Shown: piece after piece, positions 1-7,776 of the stretch
Layout of the letters: each line of letters opens with the position of its first letter
How positions within the stretch are numbered: position 1 is the stretch's first letter
DNA from: Rhizobium sp. BK650
GTDB lineage: Bacteria; Pseudomonadota; Alphaproteobacteria; Rhizobiales; Rhizobiaceae
Assembly: GCF_014195325.1 (NCBI RefSeq)
Contig: NZ_JACIBK010000003.1
Coordinates: forward strand, 124,001-188,000
Length of the DNA stretch: 64,000 nucleotides
Reading direction: 5' to 3'
Translations under genes and position numbers: made by a program
The notes under the pieces: model-generated
The model's input: only the letters and a program-made list of their open reading frames with translations
Databases searched by the model: none
What the model was told of the DNA's origin: nothing

Positions 1-1172
1 CCGTCATCGGCAACGGTGGCGGAAAAGCTGCCGTCGTCAGCCTCGAGACCGAGCGTGATCGATGTCTTCGGCGGACAATGGGTGATGGCGTTTTCCACGA
101 GATTGACGAAGAGCTGGGTCAGAAGCTCGCGGTCGCCATTGACCATGCAGGGGGAGGCCGGCCGGGCGGCGAAGGCGAGCGACTGGCCGTTGTCCTCGGC
201 GACGCTGCCGTAGATTTCCGCAACCGAACTCATGATGTCGGCGAGATCGACCGGCAGGAAACGCGCCTTCCTGGCGCCGGTCTCGATCTGCGAGATGCGC
301 AGGAGCGCCTCGAAAGTGGCACTGATGCGGTCGCTCTCTTCGCGGGCGTCGAGCAGCAAGGCCTGGATATCACCGCCGCGCCCACTCTGCTGCATCGCCT
401 GATCGATGGTCATGCGCAGCCGGTTGAGCGGCGTCTTCAGGTCGTGGGCGATATCCGTGCTCACCTGCCGCATGCCTTCGACGAGGGCCGACAGCCGGTC
501 CAGCGCCTCGTTCATCTGGGCCGCGACGACATCGATATCGTCGCCATTGCCTTCGAGCGGAATGCGCCGGGCAAGATTGCCGGCCGAGACATCGCTCATG
601 GCGCGCTCGATGCCGTCGAGCCGCCGCTGGGCGCGGGCGGCGAAAAAGGCGCCGCCGCCGCAGGTGAGGATGACGATAACGCCGGACGCCCAGACGAAGC
701 TCATAAAGGCGATACGTTCCAGATCGTCGGTGTCGGAATAGCTCTCGCCGACGATCAGCCGGTTGCCGCTGACGGTGCCCGCCTGGATGCGGATGCGGTC
801 ATCGCCTTTCACGCCGATATCGGCGGCGTTGATGGTCGACAAGCCGTCTTTTGCCGCAAACAGCGAAACGTTGCCGGCAAGCCGCTCGCCCTTTTCGTTG
901 ACCAGCAGGAAAATGCTGTCTTCGGGACTGTTAAGGCGGGCATAGGTCGCCACCGCGGCAACGAAATCTTCGGCGTCATCGGAGGAATAGGTGGAGGCGA
1001 CGACCGAATAGGTATCGCGCACGGAATCGTCGAGCGCTTGCGCCAGATCGCGTTTCAGGAGCTGATAGGTGATGATGTCGGCCACAAGAAAGGCAAGGAT
1101 GAAGAGCAGGCCGAACGCAAGCGCCAGCCGAAAGGGTGTGCTCCGCAACAATCTCCATTTTCTCTTCAGCAT
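1..1172 (-). CDS. Sensor histidine kinase, C-terminus beyond window
   Basis: Inner-membrane sensor kinase and likely partner of the OmpR-type regulator directly upstream. I translated the minus strand by hand. There is a first membrane segment near residues 15-35, a periplasmic sensor stretch, a second membrane segment near 160-180, a HAMP-like linker, then an H-box (IAHDLKTPLNRL, phospho-acceptor His about residue 243) and an N-box (NLVENAITH, about residues 352-360). The rest of the ATPase domain is cut by the window edge. The ATG at 1172 lies inside the end of a palindromic repeat element, so the element supplies the start codon; a later start cannot be excluded. The signal sensed is unknown. 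Confidence 0.88.
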   Translation of the reverse strand, partial: MLKRKWRLLRSTPFRLALAFGLLFILAFLVADIITYQLLKRDLAQALDDSVRDTYSVVASTYSSDDAEDFVAAVATYARLNSPEDSIFLLVNEKGERLAGNVSLFAAKDGLSTINAADIGVKGDDRIRIQAGTVSGNRLIVGESYSDTDDLERIAFMSFVWASGVIVILTCGGGAFFAARAQRRLDGIERAMSDVSAGNLARRIPLEGNGDDIDVVAAQMNEALDRLSALVEGMRQVSTDIAHDLKTPLNRLRMTIDQAMQQSGRGGDIQALLLDAREESDRISATFEALLRISQIETGARKARFLPVDLADIMSSVAEIYGSVAEDNGQSLAFAARPASPCMVNGDRELLTQLFVNLVENAITHCPPKTSITLGLEADDGSFSATVADD

Positions 1173-1330
1173 CGGATTATCCGAAAACCGCCGCACCCTG
1201 TTCGGTCCGATGGCTTTCCTTTGAAGCATCGAATTGTCCAAAAATCGCTTCGCACTTTTTGGTTCGATGCTTGGTTTTCCCCGACGCATCGGATTACCCG
1301 AAAACCGCTGCACACTTTTCGGTCCGATGC
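1169..1330. repeat. Three tandem copies of a 45-bp palindromic intergenic element
   Basis: Copies lie at 1169-1213, 1226-1270 and 1286-1330. Each is an imperfect inverted repeat that starts with GCATCG and ends with CGATG, with a GAAAACCG...TTTTCGG-type stem. The period is about 57-60 bp. A fourth copy in reverse orientation lies at 46242-46286 and a relative at 14156-14199. They resemble the RIME-type mosaic palindromes described between rhizobial genes; that family assignment is from memory. Here they fill the whole gap between the regulator stop and the kinase start and probably form stacked hairpins in the operon mRNA. Confidence 0.85.
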
Positions 1331-1331
1331 T

Positions 1332-2009
1332 TTAGCGCGGCACATGCAGGCTATACCCCGTATTGCGCACGGTATGGAGAAGCGGCACGTCGAAGGGGCG
1401 GTCGATCTTGGCGCGCAGACGGCTGATATGGGTTTCGACGACGCTGGTCTTCGGGTCGAAATGGAAATCCCAGACCCGTTCCAGCAGCATGGTGCGCGTC
1501 AGCACCCGGCCTTCGTCGCGCATCAGCACTTCGAGCAGGGTGAATTCGCGCGGCTGCAGCTCGATCGGCTGGCCCTGGCGCGTCACCTGCCGCCGGATCA
1601 TGTCGAGCTCGAGGTCGGCGACGCGCAGCACGGTCTTCTGGTCCGGCACGGGCGGGCGGCGGGCCAGCGCATTGACGCGGGCGAGCAGTTCGGAAAAGGC
1701 GAAGGGCTTGGTGAGGTAATCGTCGCCGCCGGCCTCCAGCCCCTCGACGCGGTCGTCGACGCCGCTGACCGAGGTGAGGAAGATTGCCGGCGTGCCGATC
1801 TCAGCCGCACGCACCGCCTTGATCAGCGACAGGCCGTCGAGGCCCGGCAGCATCCGATCGACGACGAGCACGTCATAGTGTTCGCCTGTCGCCCGCGAAA
1901 GCCCGTCGCGCCCATCCCCGACGATGTCGCAGACATGGCCTGCCTCGATCATGCCCTGGGCGATGAAATCGGCTGTCTTTTTATCGTCCTCGACGACGAG
2001 AATGCGCAT
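1332..2009 (-). CDS. OmpR/PhoB-family response regulator
   Basis: DNA-binding response regulator of 225 residues. The receiver domain (about 1-115) has the acidic pair E7-D8-D9, the phospho-acceptor D51 in VVDRMLPG, T79/S80 and K101 in YLTKPF. The C-terminal winged-helix domain (about 125-222) carries typical PhoB/OmpR residues (PREFTLLEVLM, RTMLLERVW, VVETHISRLRAKI). It is the first gene of a two-gene operon with the downstream sensor kinase. Its stop codon abuts the third copy of the palindromic array. The spacer upstream contains a palindrome that could be an operator. It resembles TctD/QseB-type regulators, but the regulon cannot be told from sequence. Confidence 0.93.
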   Translation of the reverse strand: MRILVVEDDKKTADFIAQGMIEAGHVCDIVGDGRDGLSRATGEHYDVLVVDRMLPGLDGLSLIKAVRAAEIGTPAIFLTSVSGVDDRVEGLEAGGDDYLTKPFAFSELLARVNALARRPPVPDQKTVLRVADLELDMIRRQVTRQGQPIELQPREFTLLEVLMRDEGRVLTRTMLLERVWDFHFDPKTSVVETHISRLRAKIDRPFDVPLLHTVRNTGYSLHVPR

Positions 2010-2056
2010 GATCGATCCAAATCCTCACCGAGAACAGGGCAGCAGCTGTCACGACC

Positions 2057-2077
2057 CACAATTCGCGCAGAATTGTG
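2057..2077. promoter_or_regulatory. Inverted repeat upstream of the response regulator
   Basis: CACAATTC-GCGCA-GAATTGTG is a perfect 8-bp inverted repeat with a 5-bp spacer, 48 bp upstream of the regulator start. Possible roles are an operator in the leader or a hairpin; no poly-T tract follows. The role is inferred only from position. Confidence 0.4.
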
Positions 2078-2252
2078 TCGGCGAACTTATCGAATTCTTA
2101 CGGATTTGTAAGCCAACAAACGGATCGGCCATCCGCGTTGGGCAGTTGAATGCCGAATTCCGGCCGATCATGCTGACGGCGGTGGCGATTGGCAGGACCG
2201 CCGCCGATGATCCGGCGGCCATTGTGGGCTCGGCCCGATAACGGTTACACCC

Positions 2253-2519
2253 TCATGCGAAGCGGGCCGCCGATCGCGCCCGCGCCTTTGCGGCGACCTC
2301 CGCGCGGTCGCGAGGCGGTTGAGACGTCTCCAGCGAATCGAGCAGCTCATGAGCGCATCTGGCGATCGACATGACGGCTTTTTCGAAAGCGGCCTCGTTG
2401 CGTTTCGATGGCTTGTTGGTTCCGCTCAGCTTACGCACGAACTGAAGTGCCGCATCATGGATTTCCTCGTCGGTCGCGGGCGGGTCGAAATTGAACAGGG
2501 GTTTGATATTCCGGCACAT
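2253..2519 (-). CDS. DUF2277 domain-containing small protein
   Basis: Protein of 88 residues with the family's hallmark start MCRNIKPLFNFDPPATDEE, followed by a helical segment with a KLSG...KPSKRNEAAF motif that matches my memory of the DUF2277 family (usually about 80-100 residues). The function is unknown in the literature I recall. The Arg/Ala-rich tail (after about residue 70) looks less conserved. It is monocistronic, sits between the regulator and the DoxX gene, and has no signal peptide or membrane segment. Confidence 0.8.
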   Translation of the reverse strand: MCRNIKPLFNFDPPATDEEIHDAALQFVRKLSGTNKPSKRNEAAFEKAVMSIARCAHELLDSLETSQPPRDRAEVAAKARARSAARFA

Positions 2520-2634
2520 GCGTCGCCTTCCTTCATTGTCTCTGCGCCACCGACATGGCGTGGCCCGATATGAAAGTTAGTCGTGCGACTGCCAATTGCA
2601 ACGGGATGCGAGGCGAGTCGACATGACAGGCTCC

Positions 2635-3039
2635 TTAAAGCGGGGCAGGGCGAAGCGCATGGCGACCGTCGCCAAGCAGGAACTGGGCGAGGGACAGAAC
2701 AATGAGATAGAACGGATATTCCCAGCCGCCGTTCGGTGCGGTGAACACCCAGCCGTTGGCCCAATGAGCCCAGATGATCGCTCCGAGCAGGGCGTGGGTC
2801 AGCGCCAGCGCAACCCACCGAGCATAAATGCCGAGCACCAGCATCACGCCGCCCACGGCTTCGGCCGCAAAGGTCACGTAGGCCAGCCATCCCGGCAGGC
2901 CGATGGATTCGAAATAGCCCGCCGTGCCGGCAAGGCCGAATGTGAAGAGCTTGAGTACGATGGAATGGGCGAGATACATCGCGCCGAGGCTGATGCGCAG
3001 CAGCGTTACGGCATAATCGGTCATGCGTTCCTGGTTCAT
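2635..3039 (-). CDS. DoxX family inner-membrane protein
   Basis: Small integral membrane protein of 134 residues with four predicted hydrophobic segments. Conserved features are LLRISLGAMYLAHS near the N-terminus, GLPGWLAYVTFAAEAVGG in the middle and a terminal YLIVLSLAQFLLGDG. These are characteristic of the DoxX/YphA family, whose members are often linked to redox or thiol stress. An ATG at 3039 is preferred because GGAGACC precedes it; reading further upstream would translate the palindromic promoter region. Two palindromes (3062-3120) just upstream suggest repressor control. The substrate or partner is unknown. Confidence 0.85.
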   Translation of the reverse strand: MNQERMTDYAVTLLRISLGAMYLAHSIVLKLFTFGLAGTAGYFESIGLPGWLAYVTFAAEAVGGVMLVLGIYARWVALALTHALLGAIIWAHWANGWVFTAPNGGWEYPFYLIVLSLAQFLLGDGRHALRPAPL

Positions 3040-3061
3040 GGATGGTCTCCGTAAGGGATTA

Positions 3062-3120
3062 ATGCAATTGCATGTATATCGGGGCATGGTTTTGTCGTCA
3101 ATATAGATGTAATTGCATCT
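3062..3120. promoter_or_regulatory. Two ATGYAATTGCAT-type palindromes (probable operator pair)
   Basis: ATGCAATTGCAT at 3062-3073 is a perfect 12-bp palindrome. AGATGTAATTGCATCT at 3105-3120 matches its own complement at 7 of 8 arm positions and shares the core. Centres are 45 bp apart, roughly four helical turns. They lie immediately upstream of the DoxX start. The arrangement suggests a dimeric repressor (MarR/HxlR-like regulators commonly control DoxX genes), but the regulator is not encoded next to it. Confidence 0.5.
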
Positions 3121-3242
3121 ATTATAGGGCGTTCGGCCTGGGCGGTGCTCAGCCTTCTCCTTTCGCCACGCGCGCAGCAATTTTTGTATCCATGGGACCG
3201 CTCCTGATATAGCGGTCGTTCCATGCGGCAGCGGAGGGAGAT

Positions 3243-3647
3243 ATGGGGCAGCTCTGGGCCGGGCGGATCAGCTCGGCAAAACAATGGGCACGATCGATCA
3301 AGCGTGATGTGCTCGCGCTCTGGATAGCTGCTCGCGACCCGCGAACGCCCATCGCGGCGAAACTGGTTGCAGGGGCCGTTGCCGCCTATGCCCTGTCTCC
3401 CATCGACCTGATCCCGGACTTCATTCCGGTGCTCGGCTATCTCGACGACCTGCTGATCGTGCCTTGCGGCATATTGCTGGCCATCAGGATGATCCCGGCG
3501 CCTCTTATGCAGGAATTCCGCCAACTGGCCGCACAGCAGGAAAGGCGACCCGCCAGCCGGGCTGGCCTGATCGCGATCGTGATCATCTGGCTCGCCATCG
3601 CGGCAGCGTCTGCATGGATCGCCTACAGGTATTTTTACGCGTCGTAA
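3243..3647 (+). CDS. YkvA family (DUF1232) membrane protein
   Basis: Protein of 134 residues with the DUF1232/YkvA signature around residues 30-80: DPRTPIAAKLVAGAVAAYALSP then IDLIPDFIPVLGYLDDL, followed by a helix and a C-terminal membrane segment (about residues 107-128). The family is widespread and uncharacterised. The start ATG is preceded by GGAGGGAGAT, a good ribosome-binding site. It is transcribed divergently from the DoxX gene, so the shared spacer may regulate both. Confidence 0.87.
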   Translation: MGQLWAGRISSAKQWARSIKRDVLALWIAARDPRTPIAAKLVAGAVAAYALSPIDLIPDFIPVLGYLDDLLIVPCGILLAIRMIPAPLMQEFRQLAAQQERRPASRAGLIAIVIIWLAIAAASAWIAYRYFYAS

Positions 3648-3706
3648 TAGCTTGCCGCCCCTGAGGTGGCTACGCCAAAAGCCGCCGCTCCGCCCCATCC
3701 AGGTGA

Positions 3707-4816
3707 TTAGATCACGAATTCCTCCTCGTACCTCTGTGGCTCGGGGACGACCGTAACCTCCACCGGAATGATCCAATTGGCGACGTAGCTCTCGCAGTCG
3801 GAACGCTGGTGGTCGGGCTGCACGCAGCCCGCCGCATCGGTCGCGCGGCATCGCAGTGTGTATTGCCCCACTTCTGCAGGGGTCCAGATGTACTCCCACA
3901 GGCGCCATGCAAACGGACGTTCTGTTTCGAGGAGCCTTGCCTCGCGCCAGCCCCTGCCATCTCCGGTGCAGACCTGCACCTGCCGGATAGCAGCCTCTCC
4001 GCTCCAGGCGGCTCCGAAAATCCGGTACGGTTGGCCGACGACGAGTTGCGCCCCCTGTACCGGACGCGCGATCTGCGATTTGACCTCCATCTCCGCAAGG
4101 GGGATCAGTCTGGGTTCCCCGAGGCTGCGCTCCCAACGGAAATAGTCGCGCGCCTGCCAGTAGCCGAGGAACGGATGCTCCACAACCGTGATATGCGTGA
4201 TCCACTTGACCCAAGCCATGCCGAACCAGCCGCCCACGACCGCGCGTAGCGGGTAGCCGTGATCGCGCGTCAACGGCTTATCGTTCATCGAATAGGCAAG
4301 GATCGTGCTGTCAGCGATGGCCTTTTCAAGCGGCAAGCTGCGCGCAAAAGCGATGGGGCCGGGAGACGCCGTTTTCTTGTTCGTATCGACGACGCCGCTG
4401 TCGGCGCCTGCGAGCAGAACCTCACATGCTGTTCGCTTAACGCCCGCCATTTCCAAGATCTCGCGCAGAAGAACACCAGTCCAGGCGGCGTTGCCAACGG
4501 CTCCGTTCTGCCACTGCAACCCCTCCCTCGGCGGCACATAATAGACGCGGCCGTTCCCTGCGCACTCGACGACGGCGGTCAAAGTCGTGCTCCGCATTGC
4601 CTTGATGCTGTCGAGGTCCAGTGCGATCGGCCGCTCCACCGCCCCGTCAACGCGCAATCTCCAGTCCCGCGCATCGAGATCCGGCGACGGGAAATGGTTT
4701 CGCACGAAGAAGAGCTCGGTCGGGATCAGCCAATCGGAGAGCGACGCAAACGGAAACTCGATGTTCGGTGGGGACTTCTGTCGAACTATCAGGCTGGGCT
4801 GCTGTGGTGTCGGCAT
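3707..4816 (-). CDS. Sulfite oxidase-like molybdopterin oxidoreductase
   Basis: Protein of 369 residues of the sulfite oxidase / eukaryotic-type molybdopterin family. The molybdenum-binding domain (about 30-240) contains the Moco ligand C85 in AVVECAGNGR, a conserved HGYPLRAVVGGWFGMAWVKW block, and the start of the dimerisation (Mo-co oxidoreductase) domain near 255-360. It resembles sulfite dehydrogenase (SorA/SoxC-like), which oxidises sulfite to sulfate. No N-terminal heme domain and no clear Tat signal are seen, so the cellular location is open. The ATG at 4816 follows GGGGGAGACG; an in-frame upstream extension to 5233 would translate repeat DNA and is rejected. No cytochrome partner gene is adjacent. 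Confidence 0.88.
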   Translation of the reverse strand: MPTPQQPSLIVRQKSPPNIEFPFASLSDWLIPTELFFVRNHFPSPDLDARDWRLRVDGAVERPIALDLDSIKAMRSTTLTAVVECAGNGRVYYVPPREGLQWQNGAVGNAAWTGVLLREILEMAGVKRTACEVLLAGADSGVVDTNKKTASPGPIAFARSLPLEKAIADSTILAYSMNDKPLTRDHGYPLRAVVGGWFGMAWVKWITHITVVEHPFLGYWQARDYFRWERSLGEPRLIPLAEMEVKSQIARPVQGAQLVVGQPYRIFGAAWSGEAAIRQVQVCTGDGRGWREARLLETERPFAWRLWEYIWTPAEVGQYTLRCRATDAAGCVQPDHQRSDCESYVANWIIPVEVTVVPEPQRYEEEFVI

Positions 4817-5027
4817 CGTCCTCGTCTCCCCCTTCAAGAGCACATCGTCGGCTCTCGGCCGCGCGAATTCCGGTTCGGTCACACCGCCCCTCGCAGTGCG
4901 TCTGTCGCATTCAGTCTCCGGGCCGCATTCTAGCACAGGTTCCTCGGACGACCTCGAATGGCGGCAAAGCATATCGGGCAAATGTGTGCAGCGGTTTCGC
5001 GGCGACGACACGCGTAAAAGCAAAAGG

Positions 5028-5122
5028 GCCTGAAAGCGGTCATCGCTGTCATCTGCTTCTGGAACCGATGCCAGCAGGCCAATGAGGGCAGTGGAGGGCA
5101 AGTTTTTACGCCGGCATCCTGC
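5028..5122 (+). repeat. Dispersed element A, copy 1
   Basis: A roughly 90-bp segment beginning GAAAGCGGTCATCG, passing through ATCTGCTTCT and GCCGATGCC-like words, and ending GGGCAGTGGAGGGCA. It recurs in the same orientation at 5568-5648 and 6875-6966 with clear but imperfect similarity, most strongly in the AAAGCGGTCAT head and the GGCAGTSGACAGGCCGG tail. This copy lacks the left half of the head palindrome. It is not coding in any consistent frame. All copies lie between genes. Confidence 0.6.
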
Positions 5123-5202
5123 CTGCCGCTTGATCGCTTCGGTGGCCGGTGGGCAGAGTGTGTTCTTTCCGTCGCTTCTGCCGACAACACAGAGGAAAGC
5201 AA

Positions 5203-5538
5203 ATGCACACATCCGCCCTACCGGAACCACCATACTATATGGTCAGCTTCAGCTCGCAGCGAACGGATGTAGATGATGGCTATGGGGAGATCGGTTACGC
5301 AATGACCAATCTTGCAAGTCAACAACCGGGTTATCTCGGCTTCGAAAGCGCTCGCGGCGCAGATGGCTTCGGAATACTGATATCGTTCTGGAAGGACGAA
5401 GAAAGTATCCGGGCATGGAAGGGCGTCGTCGATCATGTTGAAGCACAGCGCCGAGGTCGCCAAGACTGGTATTCAAAATACGAAATTCGCGTCGCTCTTG
5501 TGCAGCGAGCTTACGGCTTTGACAGCGAGAACCAATAG
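5203..5538 (+). CDS. Antibiotic biosynthesis monooxygenase-like (ABM) protein
   Basis: Protein of 111 residues with the dimeric alpha-beta barrel pattern of the ABM family: YYMVSFSSQRTD at the first strand, a central GYLGFESARGADGFGILISFWKDEESIRAWK, and a terminal WYSKYEIRVALVQRAYGF. The family includes heme-degrading and quinol monooxygenases as well as proteins without known activity, so the substrate cannot be assigned. The chosen ATG at 5203 follows AGAGGAAAG; the longer reading starts within upstream repeat DNA. It is flanked on both sides by element A copies and appears monocistronic. Confidence 0.82.
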   Translation: MHTSALPEPPYYMVSFSSQRTDVDDGYGEIGYAMTNLASQQPGYLGFESARGADGFGILISFWKDEESIRAWKGVVDHVEAQRRGRQDWYSKYEIRVALVQRAYGFDSENQ

Positions 5539-5567
5539 GCTGCGATTGCCGCGTTATGGAAGCGCAA

Positions 5568-5648
5568 CTTGATGTCCGCTTTGCGCCGAAAGCTGTCATA
5601 TGCTTGTTCTCACGGAGCCACGAGGGCAGTCGACAGGCCGGCGCTGAT
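5568..5648 (+). repeat. Dispersed element A, copy 2
   Basis: This copy starts with a full head palindrome (ATGTCCGCTTT-GCGCCG-AAAGCTGTCAT, pairing except at one or two positions) and ends with GGCAGTCGACAGGCCGG. The tail matches copy 3 (6875-6966) and more weakly copy 1. It lies between the ABM gene and the P-loop kinase gene. Reading the kinase from 5569 would put this element in the protein, so a downstream start was preferred. Confidence 0.6.
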
Positions 5649-5712
5649 CACAACGGTTGGTTCGCGCCATAGCAGACATCAAACGATGATTGCCTACACT
5701 CGGTCAGCGAGG

Positions 5713-6222
5713 ATGCGGATGCTTATCATTTTGGGCGGATTGCCTGGTTCCGGCAAAAGCACGGTTGCGCAGGCCTTGGCGACGCGAATAAAGGCCTGCT
5801 ATCTGAGGGTAGATACGATCGAACAGGCAATTCGCTCTTCCCTGCCGTTGGAGGAAGGAAGCGATGTCGGCCCGAGCGGATATGTGGTGCTCTATCAGTT
5901 GGCGCTTGATAACCTGCGGCTCGGTCATAGCGTTGTCGCCGATTCCGTGAACCCCTTGGCGATCACCCGAAACGCATTCAGAAACGTCGCGGGTAAAGCG
6001 AATAGTCCATTCATCGAGGTCGAAGTCGTTTGTTCCGATGCTGCGACCCACCGTCGTCGCGCCGAGACGAGGGTGGCCGCCGTCGAAGGCCTGAGCCCGC
6101 CCAGCTGGGCCGAAATCCAGGCACTGCATTACGAGCGATGGGAGCCCGATCTACGGATTGATACGTTCCATCTGTCTGTGGAAGAAAGTGTAGCGGAGAT
6201 CGCGAGGTTCCTGGACCGATGA
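5713..6222 (+). CDS. P-loop kinase-like ATP-binding protein (AAA family)
   Basis: Protein of about 169 residues. It opens with a hydrophobic strand and Walker A motif GLPGSGKST (about residues 8-16), followed by LRVDTIEQAIR, a central GHSVVADSVNPLAITR strand-loop and EVVCSDAATHRRRAETR, which resembles the lid and binding helix of small-molecule kinases. These features fit the zeta-toxin / chloramphenicol-phosphotransferase-like kinase superfamily, but no toxin-antitoxin partner is adjacent and the substrate is unknown. ATGs at 5686, 5713 and 5719 are all possible; 5713 keeps the motif at the usual distance from the N-terminus. Confidence 0.8.
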   Translation: MRMLIILGGLPGSGKSTVAQALATRIKACYLRVDTIEQAIRSSLPLEEGSDVGPSGYVVLYQLALDNLRLGHSVVADSVNPLAITRNAFRNVAGKANSPFIEVEVVCSDAATHRRRAETRVAAVEGLSPPSWAEIQALHYERWEPDLRIDTFHLSVEESVAEIARFLDR

Positions 6223-6355
6223 CGGCAATGGGCCGACAGCGGCAGGCAGTGCACGCCGGTGCCTGTAGCATCGCGTAACCTCTATCCGGCTGCTCATGGA
6301 TTGGTGCGAAATTCCCACATGGTTGCGACCGCATCGATGGCGTCGAAATCGACAA

Positions 6356-6592
6356 CTAGCGACGACCGACGCGGTTCACTGGACCACCCTTATTGACAGC
6401 AGTTCCGTGCGTCACCGTACCACGCGCTGCCCGAGCAACCGGGCGCGGCCTCAGCACCACCCCGGGTCTGACGACGCAGCCCGCCGGATAACTGATATAT
6501 TGACAATAGACGACAGCATTTGCGGTATCCATGGGCGGCGCCGTAAATCCAATCGTAAGAAAGGCAAGTGACGCGGCGGCAATTCTTTTCAT
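6356..6592 (-). CDS. Small exported protein, rhizobial type
   Basis: Protein of 78 residues with a clear signal peptide (KR then a hydrophobic core AAASLAFLTIGF, probable cleavage near TANA-VV at about residue 26). The mature part starts VVYCQYISYPAGCV with two cysteines and continues as a Val/Arg/Pro-rich basic tail. Similar short proteins are common in Rhizobium genomes, from memory; function unknown. AGGAGGACGAT precedes the ATG. A 14-bp palindrome lies about 23 bp upstream. Confidence 0.78.
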   Translation of the reverse strand: MKRIAAASLAFLTIGFTAPPMDTANAVVYCQYISYPAGCVVRPGVVLRPRPVARAARGTVTHGTAVNKGGPVNRVGRR

Positions 6593-7020
6593 ATCGTCCT
6601 CCTATATCCTCGATACTTCCCCGGAAGTACTGCGGTTGCTCCCACTTCCACGGGTTGGCCTGCGGACTGATCAATGACATTGGACAAGCCATGGTGCGCA
6701 CGAACACTTTGACGATGCGGAGCGTCAGAACTGGTCATGGCGGGCCCTCCCGCAAACGGCCGTATCATAACATTCGAACCAATTCTCGGCCCGTAACATC
6801 ACGTAGAATCCGGTTCCGTGCCGAGATGCCTGCGGCTGGTGATCAGCGTCGCCGACGGCTTTGGATGTCTCCTTTGGCCGAAAGCGGTCATCGGTCTCAT
6901 CTGCTTCTTTGCATGGAGCCGATGCCGGCACGCCCATGACGGCAGTGGACAGGCCGGGTTTTCCGCTGGCATTCTGGCCCCCGCTTGCCTAGCCCTTCGA
7001 TGAAGAAAACCGAGGTGACG
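6593..7020. other. Gene-poor interval with palindrome and element A
   Basis: No gene was recognised in these 428 bases. ACTTCC-CC-GGAAGT at 6615-6628 is a perfect 14-bp palindrome in the upstream region of the small exported protein and may be an operator. The stretch 6640-6860 shows no consistent coding pattern. Element A copy 3 fills 6875-6966, just before the membrane-protein operon. Confidence 0.5.
6875..6966 (+). repeat. Dispersed element A, copy 3
   Basis: It contains GGCCGAAAGCGGTCATCGG, ATCTGCTTCT, GGAGCCGATGCCGGCA and GGCAGTGGACAGGCCGGG. It aligns with the copies at 5028 and 5568 in the same orientation. It sits about 55 bp upstream of the COG4280-type gene, so it may carry or disrupt promoter sequence. 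Confidence 0.6.
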
Positions 7021-7776
7021 ATGACGACGATCACGAGCATAACTTCGACGATGACTGCCTCCTTCCTTGGCTCCTTCGTGGAGGTCGTGGAAGCGTTCAC
7101 CATCATCCTGGCGGTCGGCGTGACACAGAGCTGGCGGCCTGCCTTTATCGGCACGGGGCTGGCGCTCGCGGTCCTTGCCGTGCTGGTGCTGGCCTTCGGG
7201 CCCTTGCTCGGCCTGATCCCGGTCGAAATCCTGCAATTTGCCATCGGCACGCTCCTGATCCTGTTCGGCATGCGGTGGCTGAGAAAGGCCATTCTGAGAG
7301 CCGCTGGCTTCATTGCGCTGCATGACGAGGAGAAGGCCTTCGCCGCGGAGAAGGATGCGCTTGCTCGCCAGTCTGCCGATCGGCGGGCCGATTTTCTGGC
7401 CGGCACGGCCGCCTTCAAGGCGGTGCTCCTGGAAGGCGTCGAGGTGGTCTTCATCGTCATTGCCACCGGCACCAAGCCCGGCATGTTGCCCTATGCGGCC
7501 ATCGGGGCGCTGGTTGCCTGCATCGCCGTGCTCGTCATCGGATTGCTCGTCCATAAGCCGCTATCGTCGGTGCCGGAAAACACGCTGAAATTCATCGTCG
7601 GTCTGCTCTTGACGGCCTTCGGCATCTTCTGGGTCGGCGAGGGGCTCGGCACGGCATGGCCGGGTGAAGACCTGTCGCTGCCGGTGCTCTTCCTCGGGCT
7701 CGCCGCCTTCTCCTTCATCGCGGTCCGGTGGCTGCGCCAGTATCACGATCTGCATGCGGAGCCCGTCGCCCGATGA
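7021..7776 (+). CDS. COG4280-type polytopic membrane protein
   Basis: Membrane protein of 251 residues with about six hydrophobic segments arranged as two similar halves. Each half carries an acidic helix motif: FVEVVEAFTIILAVG (about residues 15-30) and LLEGVEVVFIVIATG (about 140-155). A charged cytoplasmic loop (HDEEKAFAAEKDALARQSADRR) separates them. The duplicated E-x-x-E helices recall cation transporters of the UPF0016/GDT1 and COG4280 types, so metal transport is a reasonable but unproven guess. The start at 7021 follows GAGGTGACG. The stop overlaps the next gene by ATGA, so the two are translationally coupled. Confidence 0.8.
   Translation: MTTITSITSTMTASFLGSFVEVVEAFTIILAVGVTQSWRPAFIGTGLALAVLAVLVLAFGPLLGLIPVEILQFAIGTLLILFGMRWLRKAILRAAGFIALHDEEKAFAAEKDALARQSADRRADFLAGTAAFKAVLLEGVEVVFIVIATGTKPGMLPYAAIGALVACIAVLVIGLLVHKPLSSVPENTLKFIVGLLLTAFGIFWVGEGLGTAWPGEDLSLPVLFLGLAAFSFIAVRWLRQYHDLHAEPVAR

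Noticed and set aside
78-2111. Long plus-strand reading frame of 677 codons
   Set aside because: It runs antisense to the sensor kinase and response regulator, whose motifs are clear. Its residues include translated palindromic elements and it has no ribosome-binding site.
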